DNA of 64,000 nucleotides, taken from contig OZ024787.1 in NCBI GenBank assembly GCA_964017065.1, positions 14,126,453 to 14,190,452 of the forward strand, read 5' to 3'. A model generated the notes under the pieces. The model was not told the DNA's origin. It saw only the letters and a program-made list of their open reading frames with translations, and did no database searches. This DNA is from Haliclona indistincta (Eukaryota > Porifera > Demospongiae > Haplosclerida > Chalinidae). A program made the position numbers and the translations under genes. Positions 22,654-35,359 of the stretch are shown one piece after another (the stretch's first letter is position 1; each line of letters begins with the position of its first letter).

Positions 22654-25600
22654 TCAAGTGAACAGAGTGAAGTCAGGAATGATGCCTGGTCCAGTGACAT
22701 GTTGATGGGTGGTCTTGAGCTCTGAGAGACAGCGCTCCTTGATGTGGCGTATCTGGCGCAGCCGCCCTAACCAGTTTGACAGGTACTGACCAGGTTTAGA
22801 CTGGGTCTGAACCACCACTGATGCAAGCTACAATAAATTAGTCTTTATTCACAGAACGAAAGTATGTACCAGCCTTACGTTGACAAGGAGAGCTTTCTGC
22901 CTGACCAGCAGCGGCAGCCATTGATCAGACACAAAGTACGGCTGACAGTTAACCAGTTCCTCGAGACTCTTCTTGACGACTACAGTCACCTTGTTAGTGG
23001 CTCCTTGCAATGGCTCTACCTGCACTTCAGCATACGTAAACTGACCCTACAGGGGACAGATACAAGTTAAACTTTAAACATTCGGTGACATTTTTCACCA
23101 TAAATACTCTTTCAAATCTTCCTGTCTAATGTATAGGCTAGTACTGTGCTAGTAGTCAGTTTTGTACAAATAAAATTTGATATACAGCAAACGGAATGAT
23201 CAAATAATTTATACACAAAAAAATTCATTGAGTTTCAGTAATGTTTGACCGAGTAGCAGCCATTTAAAAACAGGCAGGAACAAGTGACCCCTTTTCTCAA
23301 ATCCGCTCACATAATGTCACGTATCTTATCGCCAATGGTCTCTCTCACCTTGATAGTACCAAACTGGTACTGGTTGCCTGAGTCATTATACACTATCGTG
23401 ACGTAGTCATTGCCGATATGCAGCTTCTTATTGCTGCAGTGAGGATCAGAGGAATGGGTGGGCATGAGAGTAGCCACATGGAACATCACTACAGAGGGAG
23501 AAGAGATAACAACATAGCTTACACTAGCAGAATAGTCTGTGCCTTGTGTGATGTCATCCTGCCAGAAGCAGCACAGGTCTCCATCTGTCCCGCTAGTATC
23601 TAGCCCTCCCAGGTACAGTACGCTATGCTGACACTTCTTAAGCTGTAGCAGCTGTCCGAGCCCGCTTAAAAAGCTCTGATATCGTGACGATCCATGTGTG
23701 TTTGCTAAAATCTGCTGTTCTGATTCCTGTAGTACAATGTGAGTGAGGTAGAGCATGAGTGAAAGCTCCGCCCACCTGTCCTTTGCCGACATAGACCACA
23801 CCTATCTTGTGAGTGTCGTACGGAGGCATGTGATCAAGCACCTTAACAGCTCTCTCTACAGCCTGTGAAAACAGCAGAGAGACTCTAAATGTCTCTTATG
23901 CAAGTTGACACATTACCTCAGATGACTGCAGGAGTAGTGGAGCGTCACTTGAAAACGATTGGAATGCTGAGGAATGAAAGAGCTGTAGGAATATAAAGCT
24001 GGGGTTGTTAGTGAGGTCAGCTGGGTCGCTGGTGGTATCGTGTTGCTGTTCTGTCGGTTGACTGAACATGACTCTCTGTCGTGAGCGGGCTGAACCAGGA
24101 GCTGCCCTCTTCTGGTGTGTCCTGGGAGGAGACGTGTCCACCACAGCCGGCGGGACAGGAGTGGATTGCTCCAGGCCCGGGGACTCTTCCTTGTGACTTT
24201 GCTGTAGTGATTCCTTCTCTGTAAGAAGGGGCTGTGATAGAGAAGCCATTGGTGATGGGGTCTCTGACGGCGGTTGTGAAACGGTTAAGATCTCCTTCAC
24301 TTCTCCGATGTCAATCGTGTTATTGTCAGCTGCAGACAGTATAACAGTGTCATCATCAACTATACTTTGTCACTTACCATTCACAGCACCGTCCAGCACT
24401 TGTTCACTGCTGCTGGAGTGAGAGGAGATGTCAAGGCTGCTGTGATCAGCTGCAGGCGTGAGGGCAGATTGAGACACGCTAGCCAGCAGGTTGAGCTATG
24501 GGGAGAAGCAATGTCAGTGTATCACTGCTAGGCATGACTCACTTGTTCTGGTTCAGACAATACTCCAGGACCCAGGGATGGAGAACGGCAGAAACCATCG
24601 TCCTCATCATAGGAGAATAATGGCGGCAGAGCCTCAAGTGATGTACTGGGATAGGACAGGTGACCGCCAATGGCGACAGGAGTGCTGGTCACACCTCCCT
24701 CACTCCAGGAGTGACTGGAAGGAGTGCGGCGAGTAGGGCGCCTCATGGGACCGCTCACAGTTCTCCTTCTACTAGCAGTCTACAGAGAAACATAAATCCA
24801 TACTCACAAGAGACATGTACTAAGGCTATAGCTGACAACATATCGAGGTGCTAGTATCTCTTCACCTGTTCTTGTTCAGGAGATGTGAAGGTGGTTGAAG
24901 AGGATGATTCATTGGGCACCAGTAGCTCTGAACACTCGTCCACATCCTCCAAGGACGGCTCACTCACTGTCACGTTCACTTGCTCCCGCCGAGGCTCCTC
25001 CTCCTCCTCCTCCTCCTCTCGTACCTCCTGTGCCTCCTCCACCACTCCATCCTCCTCACTGCTCAGCTCAGCTGTCAGTATACCCCACTCTTGTTCTTCC
25101 TCGTCCTCCTCATCTGCAGCCTCTTCCTCTGTTTCGACCATATTCAGCGCAGCTAGAGACAGGTCCAGGCTAGTGCTTGAGGTAGCTAAGACGTCAAGCT
25201 TATTCTGCACTCTCATCAGCCATGACACATTTCCTGTCGGTCGTCTTATCATAATCTCCGCCCACCCTCTGCACCAGCAGCTACACAGTGGTATTGTCGT
25301 CCCATCTTCTGAAGCATTGTCATTCTGTGGTTCACTTTGCCGTCCAACTGAAAGTTTACGAGGTAGGTAAGATTCATTGCTGGAAAGCAGGTTATCTGGA
25401 TCTGGTTGGAGGCTGCGTTTGATAGCCATGCATCGGGTGCACACTCCTTTAGCCCCGCCTCCTGGTCCACTGGTTGTTACGGTAACAAGGGAGTTGCCCA
25501 GTAACCATGTCTTGCTGAGACCTCCACCAACCAGTAACTCAGCCCCTGCAGATCTGTGAGAGGAGAAGACACACACCAAATATAGCAAGCGAACGACAAC

Positions 25601-26162
25601 TAAATGCACACGTAAAGATAAAGACAGTTCCGGTAACTGAACTGAGTCAGTGTGATGCTGAGCAGTGATTACTGTCACTTGCAACTATTCAGTAAAACAT
25701 GTCTTGGGCTGATATCCATGAACAGCACAAGATAACTACAGCACGGCCTAGACACAAGGCTCGTGTTAAAATCAATTTGTGAGTTATGATGTCATAGTTC
25801 ATGATTTTCTTCCAAAGCTGTGTACTAATCATGGTTTGCAACGTGTGACCAAAAAATCAACAAATTAAGAAAAGATGAACAGGGAAGATTTTTCTTTGTA
25901 ACCAGCAATTTGTTTTGTCGTAATGCACAGTCGTTACCAAGCAACTGAGCTGTACTATAATGTATTCTTCATGAGCTATAGTACCACTTACTAACCTCAT
26001 GGGTTGACTAGATATATTGGAGAATGTGTATCTCGCCATCATATCCACGCACAGCTCAGTAAGATCGGTCAGTAGCTCACTGCTCGAGGAGGAACCAGCA
26101 GCACTGATGTAGACATAGTCCATCTCAACTCCAATATGAGTGTCAGCGCGACGCTTAGTAGT
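22654..26162 (-). CDS. TSC2: tuberin C-terminal half with RapGAP domain (5' part absent here)
   Basis: Exons in phase: 26162-25996, 25553-24866, 24779-24543, 24495-24378, 24329-23917, 23862-23776, 23726-23349, 23046-22879 and 22827-22654 (809 codons). In tuberin order they carry [34 protein letters not shown] and [18 protein letters not shown] long Ser/Glu-rich linker follows, then [13 protein letters not shown], the RapGAP core ([42 protein letters not shown] with the asparagine-thumb segment) and a basic tail. Tuberin with hamartin is the GAP for Rheb and restrains mTORC1. Exon 26162 starts at an acceptor, so earlier exons must exist, but none lie upstream on this strand. The preceding part of the protein is on the opposite strand at 35094-39657. 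Confidence 0.93.
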
Positions 26163-26605
26163 CTAGGAACAACAAGAAGAGTATGTTAGTAACATCTGAT
26201 GTGATTAACTGTAAAATGTGATTTTTTGGGGTTTTCAAATTTGAGCAAGCAGTCATGACGTTGTGTAGTGACAGACTCAATCTGTGTGTTACCATGACAA
26301 CACTGCTACACTACATTGTATGTGCAGGACAGATGTAACATCATTAATGGATGTTAGAGTGCATGGGAGCTAATGTATTCATGTGAGGGAGACATAGATA
26401 CAAGCACATTAGTTGCTTATAAAATAGTAGACTTGGATTTGTGATAATACGATTATCACACAGCTAAACAACAAGCATTGGTGCTGTCATGAAATCATTG
26501 TGTGTGATACCTATGTGTGTTGCATCATGCTCCCAATAGTCCTGCTTGTAATAGCATGATTTTACCGGAAAAATGATTGATTTTACATAGTTATACCACA
26601 TACTA
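26163..26605. other. stretch upstream of the first TSC2 C-half exon, no recognised feature
   Basis: Non-coding in all frames as far as I can see. It contains the intron side of the acceptor at 26163. A candidate place for a rearrangement breakpoint. Confidence 0.4.
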
Positions 26606-26736
<131 letters not shown>

Positions 26737-26767
26737 TGTTGAAATAGTTCCAGGGTCCTCGTGCTGC

Positions 26768-27610
26768 TTATAACAGGTAGACACCTCCACGGGAAATGTC
26801 AGCCACTATCAGGTAGCCGCACTTGTAGCCCATGACGAGATCGAGTGGTTCACCAAAACCTGTAATCCTCTTGGTCAGCAAACCTTCCTGAGTGTAGACA
26901 TCCACTTCATTGCGATATCGGTTAGCAATGAGCACATAGTGATTGCTATCGATCAATATACCATCGCCTGTACCGATTTCAGGATATGATCTTTCTGACA
27001 CTTTGAATCCTTTGTACGTGAACTTCTCCACAACTCTGCCCCATGTTGTTATGTGCAGGTAGCCAGATGGATCGAATGCCAGTCCACGAGCTTGTCCAAC
27101 AGTAGTCTCGAAATTGTACATGGAGTTACCAGTACCTGTATCGTAAACACGGACCTGCCTGGTAGGATATATACTAGCATATACCAGAGAATCATTCAAT
27201 GTTGTCAGACGCAAGAATTGATGCCCGGTTGCGAAAACTTTTTCATAGACTCCGTCATAGGTGAACTGCAGTATTTGCCTGCCGGTGTAAAGAGCGTAGT
27301 ACATCTTGGTGCTAGTGAAGGCACACCCAGTGGCAGGTGAAGTAGTTCTTGGTAGCATAATCTTCTTCTTGATCCATCCACATGTGTCGAACATGAAGAC
27401 AAATGGCTGATTAGATCGCAAGACAGCAGCCACGAAGTAGCCATCATCCCTGACACAGACAGCTTGTGGACTGGGACTAGCATTCTGGAATATTCTACGA
27501 TTAGCGACACTCATTCGAGGATAATCAGCTGCACAGTTAGGCACAGCAGCCAGTGAGTGAGTGACCACAGCACTAGCGACCAGACAAAGAAGCACAGTAG
27601 CACGCAGCAT
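26768..27610 (-). CDS. secreted NHL/propeller-like protein
   Basis: Single exon of 280 residues. The start at 27610 (MLRATVLLCLVASAVVTHSL) gives a clear signal peptide with likely cleavage after the Ala-rich end. A Met 11 codons upstream is less likely. The mature part has repeated strand-turn blocks typical of NHL-like propellers: GQARGLAFDPSGYLHITTW, ILIDSNHYVLIANRYRNEVD and TKRITGFGEPLDLVMG. The role is probably extracellular binding, with no specific function recognised. A decayed relative lies at 33030-33760 with the same promoter-proximal and signal-peptide sequence. Confidence 0.7.
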   Translation of the reverse strand: MLRATVLLCLVASAVVTHSLAAVPNCAADYPRMSVANRRIFQNASPSPQAVCVRDDGYFVAAVLRSNQPFVFMFDTCGWIKKKIMLPRTTSPATGCAFTSTKMYYALYTGRQILQFTYDGVYEKVFATGHQFLRLTTLNDSLVYASIYPTRQVRVYDTGTGNSMYNFETTVGQARGLAFDPSGYLHITTWGRVVEKFTYKGFKVSERSYPEIGTGDGILIDSNHYVLIANRYRNEVDVYTQEGLLTKRITGFGEPLDLVMGYKCGYLIVADISRGGVYLL

Positions 27611-28102
27611 GGTTGAGTGAGTTGGGTAAATATTATACCTCACTGACTTGAGTAAAGACTATGTTGCTGTAGCATTCCTTTTATAGCTTCAGTAAATGTG
27701 TGTAACTGTCTACAGTATACACAACAAGTCAGCTATGTCATTTCATGGTGTGTGGAAACTAGTTCGTAACACAGTACACAGCTCACGAGGAACACAGAGA
27801 TTGTGTGTCGAGGTAGCCAGACACTGTCTACAGCAGTGTTATCACAACAATGGTGTCTACTGACACGGATATGAAGCAGCTAGACCATTGAGTTCCTCTG
27901 TAGTCAGCTGAACTTGAACAATACAGTTAGTTGTATTATGTGACACGACCTCTTCAGCTTGTCAACGATGTGCGTATATGGGCATACAGCTAGCTGTCTA
28001 TAGGTATTCCAGGCTGAGGAGCAGGCTTTTATGTGAATAGGTTCAAAAGTTATCCTTTTGTGGGTTTGTCTATGCAATGCTACTTCAACATCTACATAGA
28101 CA
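27611..28102. other. upstream region of the propeller-like gene
   Basis: Presumed promoter for the minus-strand gene. The first bases (to about 27621) match the region upstream of the decayed copy. Nothing else recognised. Confidence 0.4.
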
Positions 28103-28240
28103 AACCCACAGCACACTAGCTAAACCCACAGCACACTAGCTAAACCCACAGCACACTAGCTAAACCCACAGCACACTAGCTAAACCCACACCACACTAGC
28201 TAAACCCACAGCACACTAGCTAAACCCACAGCACACTAGC
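28103..28240 (+). repeat. 20-bp minisatellite, 7 copies
   Basis: Tandem units of aaacccacagcacactagct with one substitution (ccacac in one unit). Confidence 0.95.
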
Positions 28241-28436
28241 TCACATACATACAAAATGCACCAAATGTGATTTCACAGTCACACATCAGTGCTCTGAAGA
28301 AGTGGATCTAGACATTAAGCTCACTAGTTGTAAGGCAGCTTGCCGAGGACAGCAATCAATGATCATTAATGCATTATGACAATTGAACAGCGTGCTTAGA
28401 AGTTATGCACCATGATAAGAGGACTAGTAAATGATT

Positions 28437-31400
28437 ATTATTATTGTTATTATTATTATTATCAACAAGCAAAAAAACACAACAAAATACAGTAGATAAA
28501 ACATTACGAATTTATGAGATGACTTTAAGATAAAAATGATAACATAAACCAGGATAAATATAGTTAATGAGTTTAAATAAAGCTGCTTGACCTGAAGGTG
28601 ACTTTTCAAAACACAAAGAACATAAAAGTAAACGAAGTACGGAAGTTACTCCATTCCACAGAGAGTGGGTGAGGGAAAAGAAAACAGCCGATTGTTAAGG
28701 AACATCGAAGCATTTCCTCTCCATAGACAGACAGAAAGCCTTTGGAACAAATGATGGATTGAGACGCTTGCAGGATAGTCTAGGCGAGCAGCCTGACGTC
28801 GACCAATATCACTTAGGGTTAGAGCAGCTGCAGAGCTCCAACCACCCAGTGTTTCTACTGGCAGGGGAATAAATTGGATGCCTGCTTGCTGGCAACGGGG
28901 TCCATGAGTTGCTGTTTTCCGCTCAGATGCAACCTTCAATGCATGACCCTGTGTAATTGCGGATTGAGGTAGGGTCAGTTGCTGCATTGGAGAGATGACA
29001 GTGACATCAAGAGCGGCAGGGGAACCTCTGTTCCACGAGGGAAGAAAGATGTCAGCAGGGCGAGAATGTGAGCCAGATAGGAGGAAAGGAGCTTCTAACT
29101 TTGGTGATAGGGCAGCCAGCCTTGCAGCAGAGAAGATAACGTCCCTCAAAGCATTGTGCCTAGTGATCTTGTCACTCTGACCAAGACAAGAAAGATGGTG
29201 GTCACCGTAAGGATCAATATGACGACAACACCGTGAGCAAGGACCTTCTGAGAAGAGGCGGATGCCTAGCCAATACTGTAGGCAAACACGAAATTCCTGA
29301 TCTAATAATTATGTGTAAGCCAAGAGCCCTGGAGGGAATGACTGAGAGCCAATCTCCCGCGTGTTTGATAGAAGAAGAGAGAACCAGGGCACGTGAACGA
29401 TCATCAGGGGCGGAGTCAGTGAGTTTCTTCAGAGTAGCTTGATTGATGGCAAAGGAGAGGGCTTTTTGGGAGACAGGAACATCGATGTCTGAGACTGATA
29501 CCCACTGAGGTTTCTCAGAATGTAATGACACCAACTGGACGTAAGGAGCAAGAGATTGAGAGGGTGATGTAGCTAATGGGCAATTGATGATGTCAGAAAT
29601 GAGGTCAGTGCAGGAGGTGACTGAGCTTAGATAAGCTGCTGGTGAATGGAGGCGAGTAGACCTGAGATTGAGACCCCCCATTGAGCAGGGGAGAGTAGCT
29701 TTGAGCCAGGACCATGGAGAAAAAGAACAGCCTAGTAAGGAAGTGAATGCCTCTTGCACCTTGTTATCGAAGATTGATAGAGCCTCAGAGATATACAGGG
29801 ATGGTGTGGACCGCAGCAGATAAGATAGCTTACTGAATGACCAGCATGAACGCAGCAGAGTAATTGCCATTTGGGAGTCTTGCAGAGATGAGAGGAGAGG
29901 AACTATGTCCAGAGCCTGTTCTGCTTTGCGTAAAACATATTGATTGCAGAATTCAGGTGGACCAATAGGAGCTCCAAGCAAAGAGAACCCTTCGTGAGTT
30001 GTAGGAACATCCGGATGAAGGATGAAAGAGTCATCAGCAGGAGAGCATTTTGATCGATTCAGAGAAAGACCATAGGTGGGAGCAGCCGAATCAAGAATTT
30101 CAAGACCTTTGAGAAGGTCCTCTGCAGAGCCACACAATGTACCATCATCCAAGTACCACGCGTTGAGGACCAAATCTGGTACTTGTTCTTGGACGTGCAG
30201 TATCAAAGGATGGAGTGCCATTGCAAAACCTAAAGGGCCTAAAGGGTCGCCCTGTTGCACACCACACTTACTGAGAATTATCCGATCACCGAAATGAAGA
30301 AATGGAGAGGAGTGATAGCATAGTTCAAGCCAACTAGATATGGACGGGAGATGAGATCTGACGGATGCGAACATGTGATCACGACTGATGGTGTTAAAAG
30401 CATTGGAGAAATCAAGCTGGAGGACATACTTGTTGCTATTTGGAAAAGAATCACTCTGAAGGACTGATCTTACTGCATGAACGATTGCTTCCGCCCCATT
30501 GGAAGTACCGACACCCAGTTGTAATGGAGAAAGATGGCTGTGAGCTGATTGGCGTACAGATTGAGCTAGACACTTAGACACCAGACGACGCATGACTTCG
30601 CCAACAGCAATCGGGCGAATGCCGCCGCTTTTCTTTCTGGTTCCTAACAAGAGGGCGCCACAAAGGTGAGGGACTATCTCAGCTGGTACTTTGCCTTGGG
30701 ACAGAAGGTTAACAAAATCAGACAGAGTATTAAGCAGATTAGCTCTTATAGTGGGAGAAGGGCAGGTGATACCTTCCTTCAGATGAGATGCTCGTAAGCC
30801 GGAAGGACCAGGACTGGTGCCATTAGGAAATGACTTAATGCACTCTGAGACGAGAGAAGAAGGGATATCACTGTCAGAACCAGGAGGGGTAGAAGGAGTG
30901 TCAGATGGCAGAGATTGGTGGGAGTCAGCATCAGGGTGTTTAGCTAACATCTCCAGATAGGATTCCTCCGAGACTGGTACAAGGCCATCAGATGCAAGGA
31001 TCTTAGCTGCCTTGCTGTATTGACCGTCCTCCATTGCTTGCTTGACGCGACCAATTTTAGCAGCTTCAGAATGTAGACCAAGATCAGGCTGAACAGGAGA
31101 TGTACTGACTTCTGACCACAGTGAGGTAAATTCATCGCCGTTTGACCAGCGGCTGAGCTTCTGCTTAACAGTAGTGTCATGAGTCTTGGAGCTATTGCGA
31201 GAAGTTGGAGCAGCTAGAGTGCAGCGTGGTAGCATGAAAAGCCTTGTCCAGAACGGAACAGAATCTGGGTCTGACAGAATGTTGTTGAGGGTTGAAGTGA
31301 GGACAGAGGCCCAGGCGTTTCTTGCGTTCTTGGGAATGTGTCGAACTGTGGGGGTACGTCTACTGGCTGCCGAGAGAATAGTAGAGAGTGAAGGGAGAGA

Positions 31401-31845
31401 TCCGTTCGATGGAGAAGAGTTCCCTAAGGGGTCGTTAGTAGAGGCAGCAGAGGCGTCAGGAAGACCGGATGGACGGGCAATGTTCTGACACGATCCAGCA
31501 CGACAGTCGGAGCATGGGCGAGGAGGGTCTGCTCGAGCACAAGAGCAGCGTGTACAGGTACCAGTGGGACCACACTTGCAGCATCTGGGACCTCGGCTGA
31601 GCAGCTTAGCACGGGCGATCTCGCGGTTGACGGCGATTCTGGTAGCCTGTGAGGCTGAGAGTGTAGCAGCTGTAGTGGGATCTGAGAGACCACGTGTAGC
31701 TGATCCAGGAGTAGGAGCAACTGGGGAGATCAAAGCTGCCGGTGTCGGCGGACTTGATGACAGAGCTGTTGGATAAAACATTGAGACATGTTCACTGCTA
31801 TCCTCCAGAGCAGGCTTATTATTATTATTATTATTATTATTAATG
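28437..31845 (-). mobile_element. non-LTR retrotransposon lying between (TTA)n tracts
   Basis: The coding region at 28646-31781 is bracketed by TTA-repeat tracts at about 28437-28462 and 31819-31842. No LTRs are visible. RT plus a C-terminal restriction-like endonuclease places it with the older non-LTR clades (R2/R4/HERO/CRE type). Insertion into TAA repeats is known for Dong-like R4 elements, but assignment to a clade needs a tree. Confidence 0.8.
28646..31781 (-). pseudogene. retrotransposon ORF: Cys-rich N-terminus, RT, zinc knuckle, restriction-like endonuclease; one frameshift
   Basis: The first frame (31781-29214) has an N-terminal Cys cluster (CCKCGPTGTCTRCSC then CSDCRAGSC). The RT motifs follow: GPSGLRASHLKEG, IRPIAVGEVMRRL, LQLDFSNAFNTISR, GVQQGDPLGPLGFAMALHP and the catalytic NAWYLDDGTL. 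Near 29300-29315 the reading frame shifts by one. In the new frame the protein continues through a knuckle (CSRCCRHIDPYGDHHLSC) into the endonuclease (PADIFLPSW, AALDVTVISP, ASERK), ending at 28646. With the shift the ORF is about 1040 codons with no other break seen, so the copy looks recent but defective, or the shift is an assembly error. Confidence 0.85.
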
Positions 31846-33029
31846 ATTTTACAGCATATACAACTAGTATAAACTGAAGGACTAATAGCAATTTCTGCTA
31901 CTAGCCTAATTTAACTTTTACCTAATACAAAAATTAACACAAGTAAGTTTACATTTTGCACACGGACAAAAGAAATGAAAAGTACATGGATTATCAGATC
32001 GGAAATGTTCATATAATTTATATGACTCATATCTAGCAAATCTGCACCTTCTATAGCTTATATTGGACAAAGTAAGTATGCTTGCTTTAAAAGTAATTTC
32101 TTGGTGTGTCAATGTGTGAGGAAACTAGCATTCACTGTGTGTCAACACGAGAAAGATAGATAAAGTGACAATCGCTGTTGAGGTAGTCAAGCTTAATGTA
32201 CACCACTAATGTCAAAATTAATGGTACCGTAAAGCTGTCTATAAAACTTTTCATTCATTAAATTTTCACATTGTTTAATTTTCATCGCCAGCTCCACATA
32301 ATTATAATACAAATGTGCATTGTGTGTTAAATTTTTGTTGCAAGGTTGAACGACGAAAATATTTAATGCAGAAATTTTCCAAACTATGGTAGCTATGACT
32401 ATGACTGAGATCCTAGATGCAATAGTAAACTACCAGCTGCTTCATTCCCGTTCGCCTTTATAACTTAAAGACCAATTGTGGAACAGTTATGGCACACAGT
32501 TGTCACTTGTCAGCATTGACACAGAACTAGATCATACTGGTTGAGAGTAGCAATCAGTGCTGCAAACTAAGGAAGTAGTCAGACATTATTTCCTATACTG
32601 TGTGCTGACATGCTTGCTACACCACATGTATTGACACCACAACTACATGTAACCATAGATACTACAGAACTGTGACTCTGCTATCCTGTGACAGAGTAAA
32701 AATTTGAAGTCACTCATTGAAACGCACAATTATTTTGATGCGCTTTACCTATTTCATGGACTTTTTCCGTATATATTTAAGAACTACACGGAGTGAAGTC
32801 CAGATACTACAAACATACGATGGTATCAGGGTAATACCACCCAATTAAGTGCAGTTCCTATATCCCATTCTGTAATAAAAACGTATAACAGTTGCTGCAT
32901 GTATAATGCGGACTAATGCGGACTGAACTACTATTAATAATTATTCATTGTTCAGTACAGTAGATGGAATCTCTCCCTGCAGCTGTTGCTCACAGCAGGT
33001 GCCAGGTAGAGAGAACTATGAGCATATTC
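31846..33029. other. intergenic, no recognised gene
   Basis: AT-rich sequence without splice-coherent coding signal. A short minus-strand ORF at 31918-32112 has Cys and His but no recognisable motif. Confidence 0.4.
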
Positions 33030-33760
33030 CACCATAATACCATCAGCTACGCAAACTTCAGGATATGATTTAGTCCTATCTTGAATTCTTTGTGGGTGAA
33101 CTGTTCTATAACAATGCTGAAACATACAGGTGGATCGAATGTCAGTCCACGAGCTTGCCCAGTGGTAGTTTCGAAATGATACTTAAGATTCCCAGTATCA
33201 ATATCATAAGCATGGATCTGGTTTGTAGGACCAATTGTACCGTAAAGTAGAGAATCCAGTAAAGAGCGTTGAGTAGAATAAATTTATACCCAGTCGTAAA
33301 CACTTTCTCGTACACTCCATCATACGCACTATATTTTAGAACCAATAGCAGCTTGGTAGAGCTTGGTGCTACTGACAGTACATCCCAGCTACAGTGTGGC
33401 TTGGTAGTATAATCTTTTTCCACATGTGTAGAACATGTAAATAAATGGATGATTAGGTATTGGGGCAGCGGATCCGTCAGTTCTTACACAAACACCGTGT
33501 GGACTGGAGACTAGCATTCTGGATTATTTGCAGTTATCAATAATCATTCTCCGAAAGTCAGCAGCATACTTGGTACAGTATCCAGCATTATTATCAATAT
33601 AACCATCATCGCTAATTGTATAATCAATATCAACTGTTGAGTAATCCATTGTAGTGTTATCATTTGTTGGATCGATATCTTGAAGAGGGTCTATGGCAGC
33701 CAGTGAGTGAGTGACCACAGCACTAGCGACCAGACAAAGAAGCACAGTAGCACGCAGCAT
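33030..33760 (-). pseudogene. decayed copy of the secreted propeller-like gene
   Basis: The ATG at 33760 and the signal peptide (MLRATVLLCLVASAVVTHSL) match the gene at 27610, as does the DNA just upstream. After the signal peptide the sequence changes to an Asp/Thr-rich stretch (DIDPTNDNTTMDY) and hits a stop at 33524. Further on, the homologous propeller segments survive only in pieces and shifted frames (DGVYEKVF at about 33310; the antisense of GQARGLAFDPS near 33160). It may be a pseudogene, or a short secreted peptide of 78 residues plus debris. Confidence 0.7.
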
Positions 33761-34893
33761 GGTTGAGTGAGCTGAGTAAAGATCACGACTCACTCTAGCA
33801 ATCCTGCGCTTTTTATAACATCAAGACCATGTGTATATATCGATATATATGATGTAATCTGACATCATCGTACAGTAGGAAGTTACCCATCATCCACTGC
33901 ATCATTCTGCATCATTATAACGATATTCATAATTACCGCTTGATTATTCATGGTGTTAATTATATTCACGCAATACCATGTACTTAATATTCATATTAAT
34001 AATATTATTCACATACTTGATATTCATGAATACTACGCGAATGATGGCTATGGAAGTGCAGCAGCAGCAGCAGCAGCAGCAGAAAATGCGCTGATACGTG
34101 ACTGTGTTTTTGAAACAACAGCCCTCAGTGACTACCACACAGCAGAACACAAAAAGAGCAAGCGACATCAAGCAAGCCATGACAGCAAACAAGATGCAAC
34201 GCCCTGGACAGCAATTTCTCAAGGCTGCAGCAGCGCACAAGGACACAACTGTTGTGGAACTGGAGCTGAGAAATCAAGAGTTCTTAAAGAGGGAAAGTTT
34301 GAAAAATTGAAGTCAAGAGGTCGTAGAACTGCAGTAGAGCAAGTATGTTTTTGTCTAATTCTTCAGTTTACAGTGTTTCTCATCTAAAGAGTCCATTTTT
34401 TAATTTTCAATAATTGGAAACATATTAACTCATAAAAACATTTTGCTTAACACTACAGTACTAAAACTTAATATTTACATTAATTCACCTTTCTTGAGTA
34501 TGTTTGTCAAGTATTTAGCTTATCTTTTATTTCAGTCTGAAAATATCAGCAGCGAAATGGACGCCATTAAATTCATTAGTTTTAACCAAATAAAAATTGT
34601 AATCCTGCTAGTTAAGAAAAAACATAAGACGTGCAGTTGAGTATGTAGGTCAGCTATTATGTGGGTTAAAATGGAAGTCTAACTCTCACATATGCTACTG
34701 TTAGCTTGCAAAATCTCTCAGCAGTCGAAGTACGAAACAGTTAACCAACTAACTCCATTAATTTTGTTAGTTAAGAAAAAGCGCTCCGCAGGCAAGTAGC
34801 CTTATGCCTTAGCTAATCACAGCTCTTCGCTCGTGGCTGTAACTTACACCGTCGGCGAATACGAGGTGCTGGTAGCAGCAGCACTCGCCCGCT
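33761..34893. other. intergenic up to the second gap; weak coding-like stretch
   Basis: Contains a (GCA)n tract at about 34059-34081. A Gln/Lys/Glu-rich open frame follows on the plus strand (34098-34310, with IKQAMTANKMQRPGQQFL) and looks like a charged coiled coil. I do not recognise it, and it has no clear start or splice sites. Confidence 0.3.
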
Positions 34894-35093
34894 NNNNNNN
34901 NNNNNNNNNNNNNNNNNNNNNNNNNNNNNNNNNNNNNNNNNNNNNNNNNNNNNNNNNNNNNNNNNNNNNNNNNNNNNNNNNNNNNNNNNNNNNNNNNNNN
35001 NNNNNNNNNNNNNNNNNNNNNNNNNNNNNNNNNNNNNNNNNNNNNNNNNNNNNNNNNNNNNNNNNNNNNNNNNNNNNNNNNNNNNNNNNNNNN
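34894..35093. other. assembly gap (200 N)
   Basis: A run of 200 N. The tuberin middle exons begin immediately after it, so upstream exons may be hidden in it or misplaced. Confidence 0.99.
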
Positions 35094-35316
35094 AGGTCTT
35101 GCTCAAGGGTCTAGATGTTGCTACTCAAGGCAAGGTACAATATTTGTTATCATTTCAGTAAAACTCTTCACTCACACTGTATGTAACACACTGCCACTGG
35201 TCTATTGTGTTGTGTTAGAACGATGAGGTTGATAAGCTACTGGACTGTAAAATCACTGTGTTTGGGCTCACTGATCTGCTAAAGGTACTCCATCACTCAC
35301 ACACACACACACACAC

Positions 35317-35359
<43 letters not shown>

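Noticed and set aside
24885..25370. 161-codon plus-strand Ser-rich ORF
   Set aside because: Antisense shadow of the acidic linker exon of TSC2.
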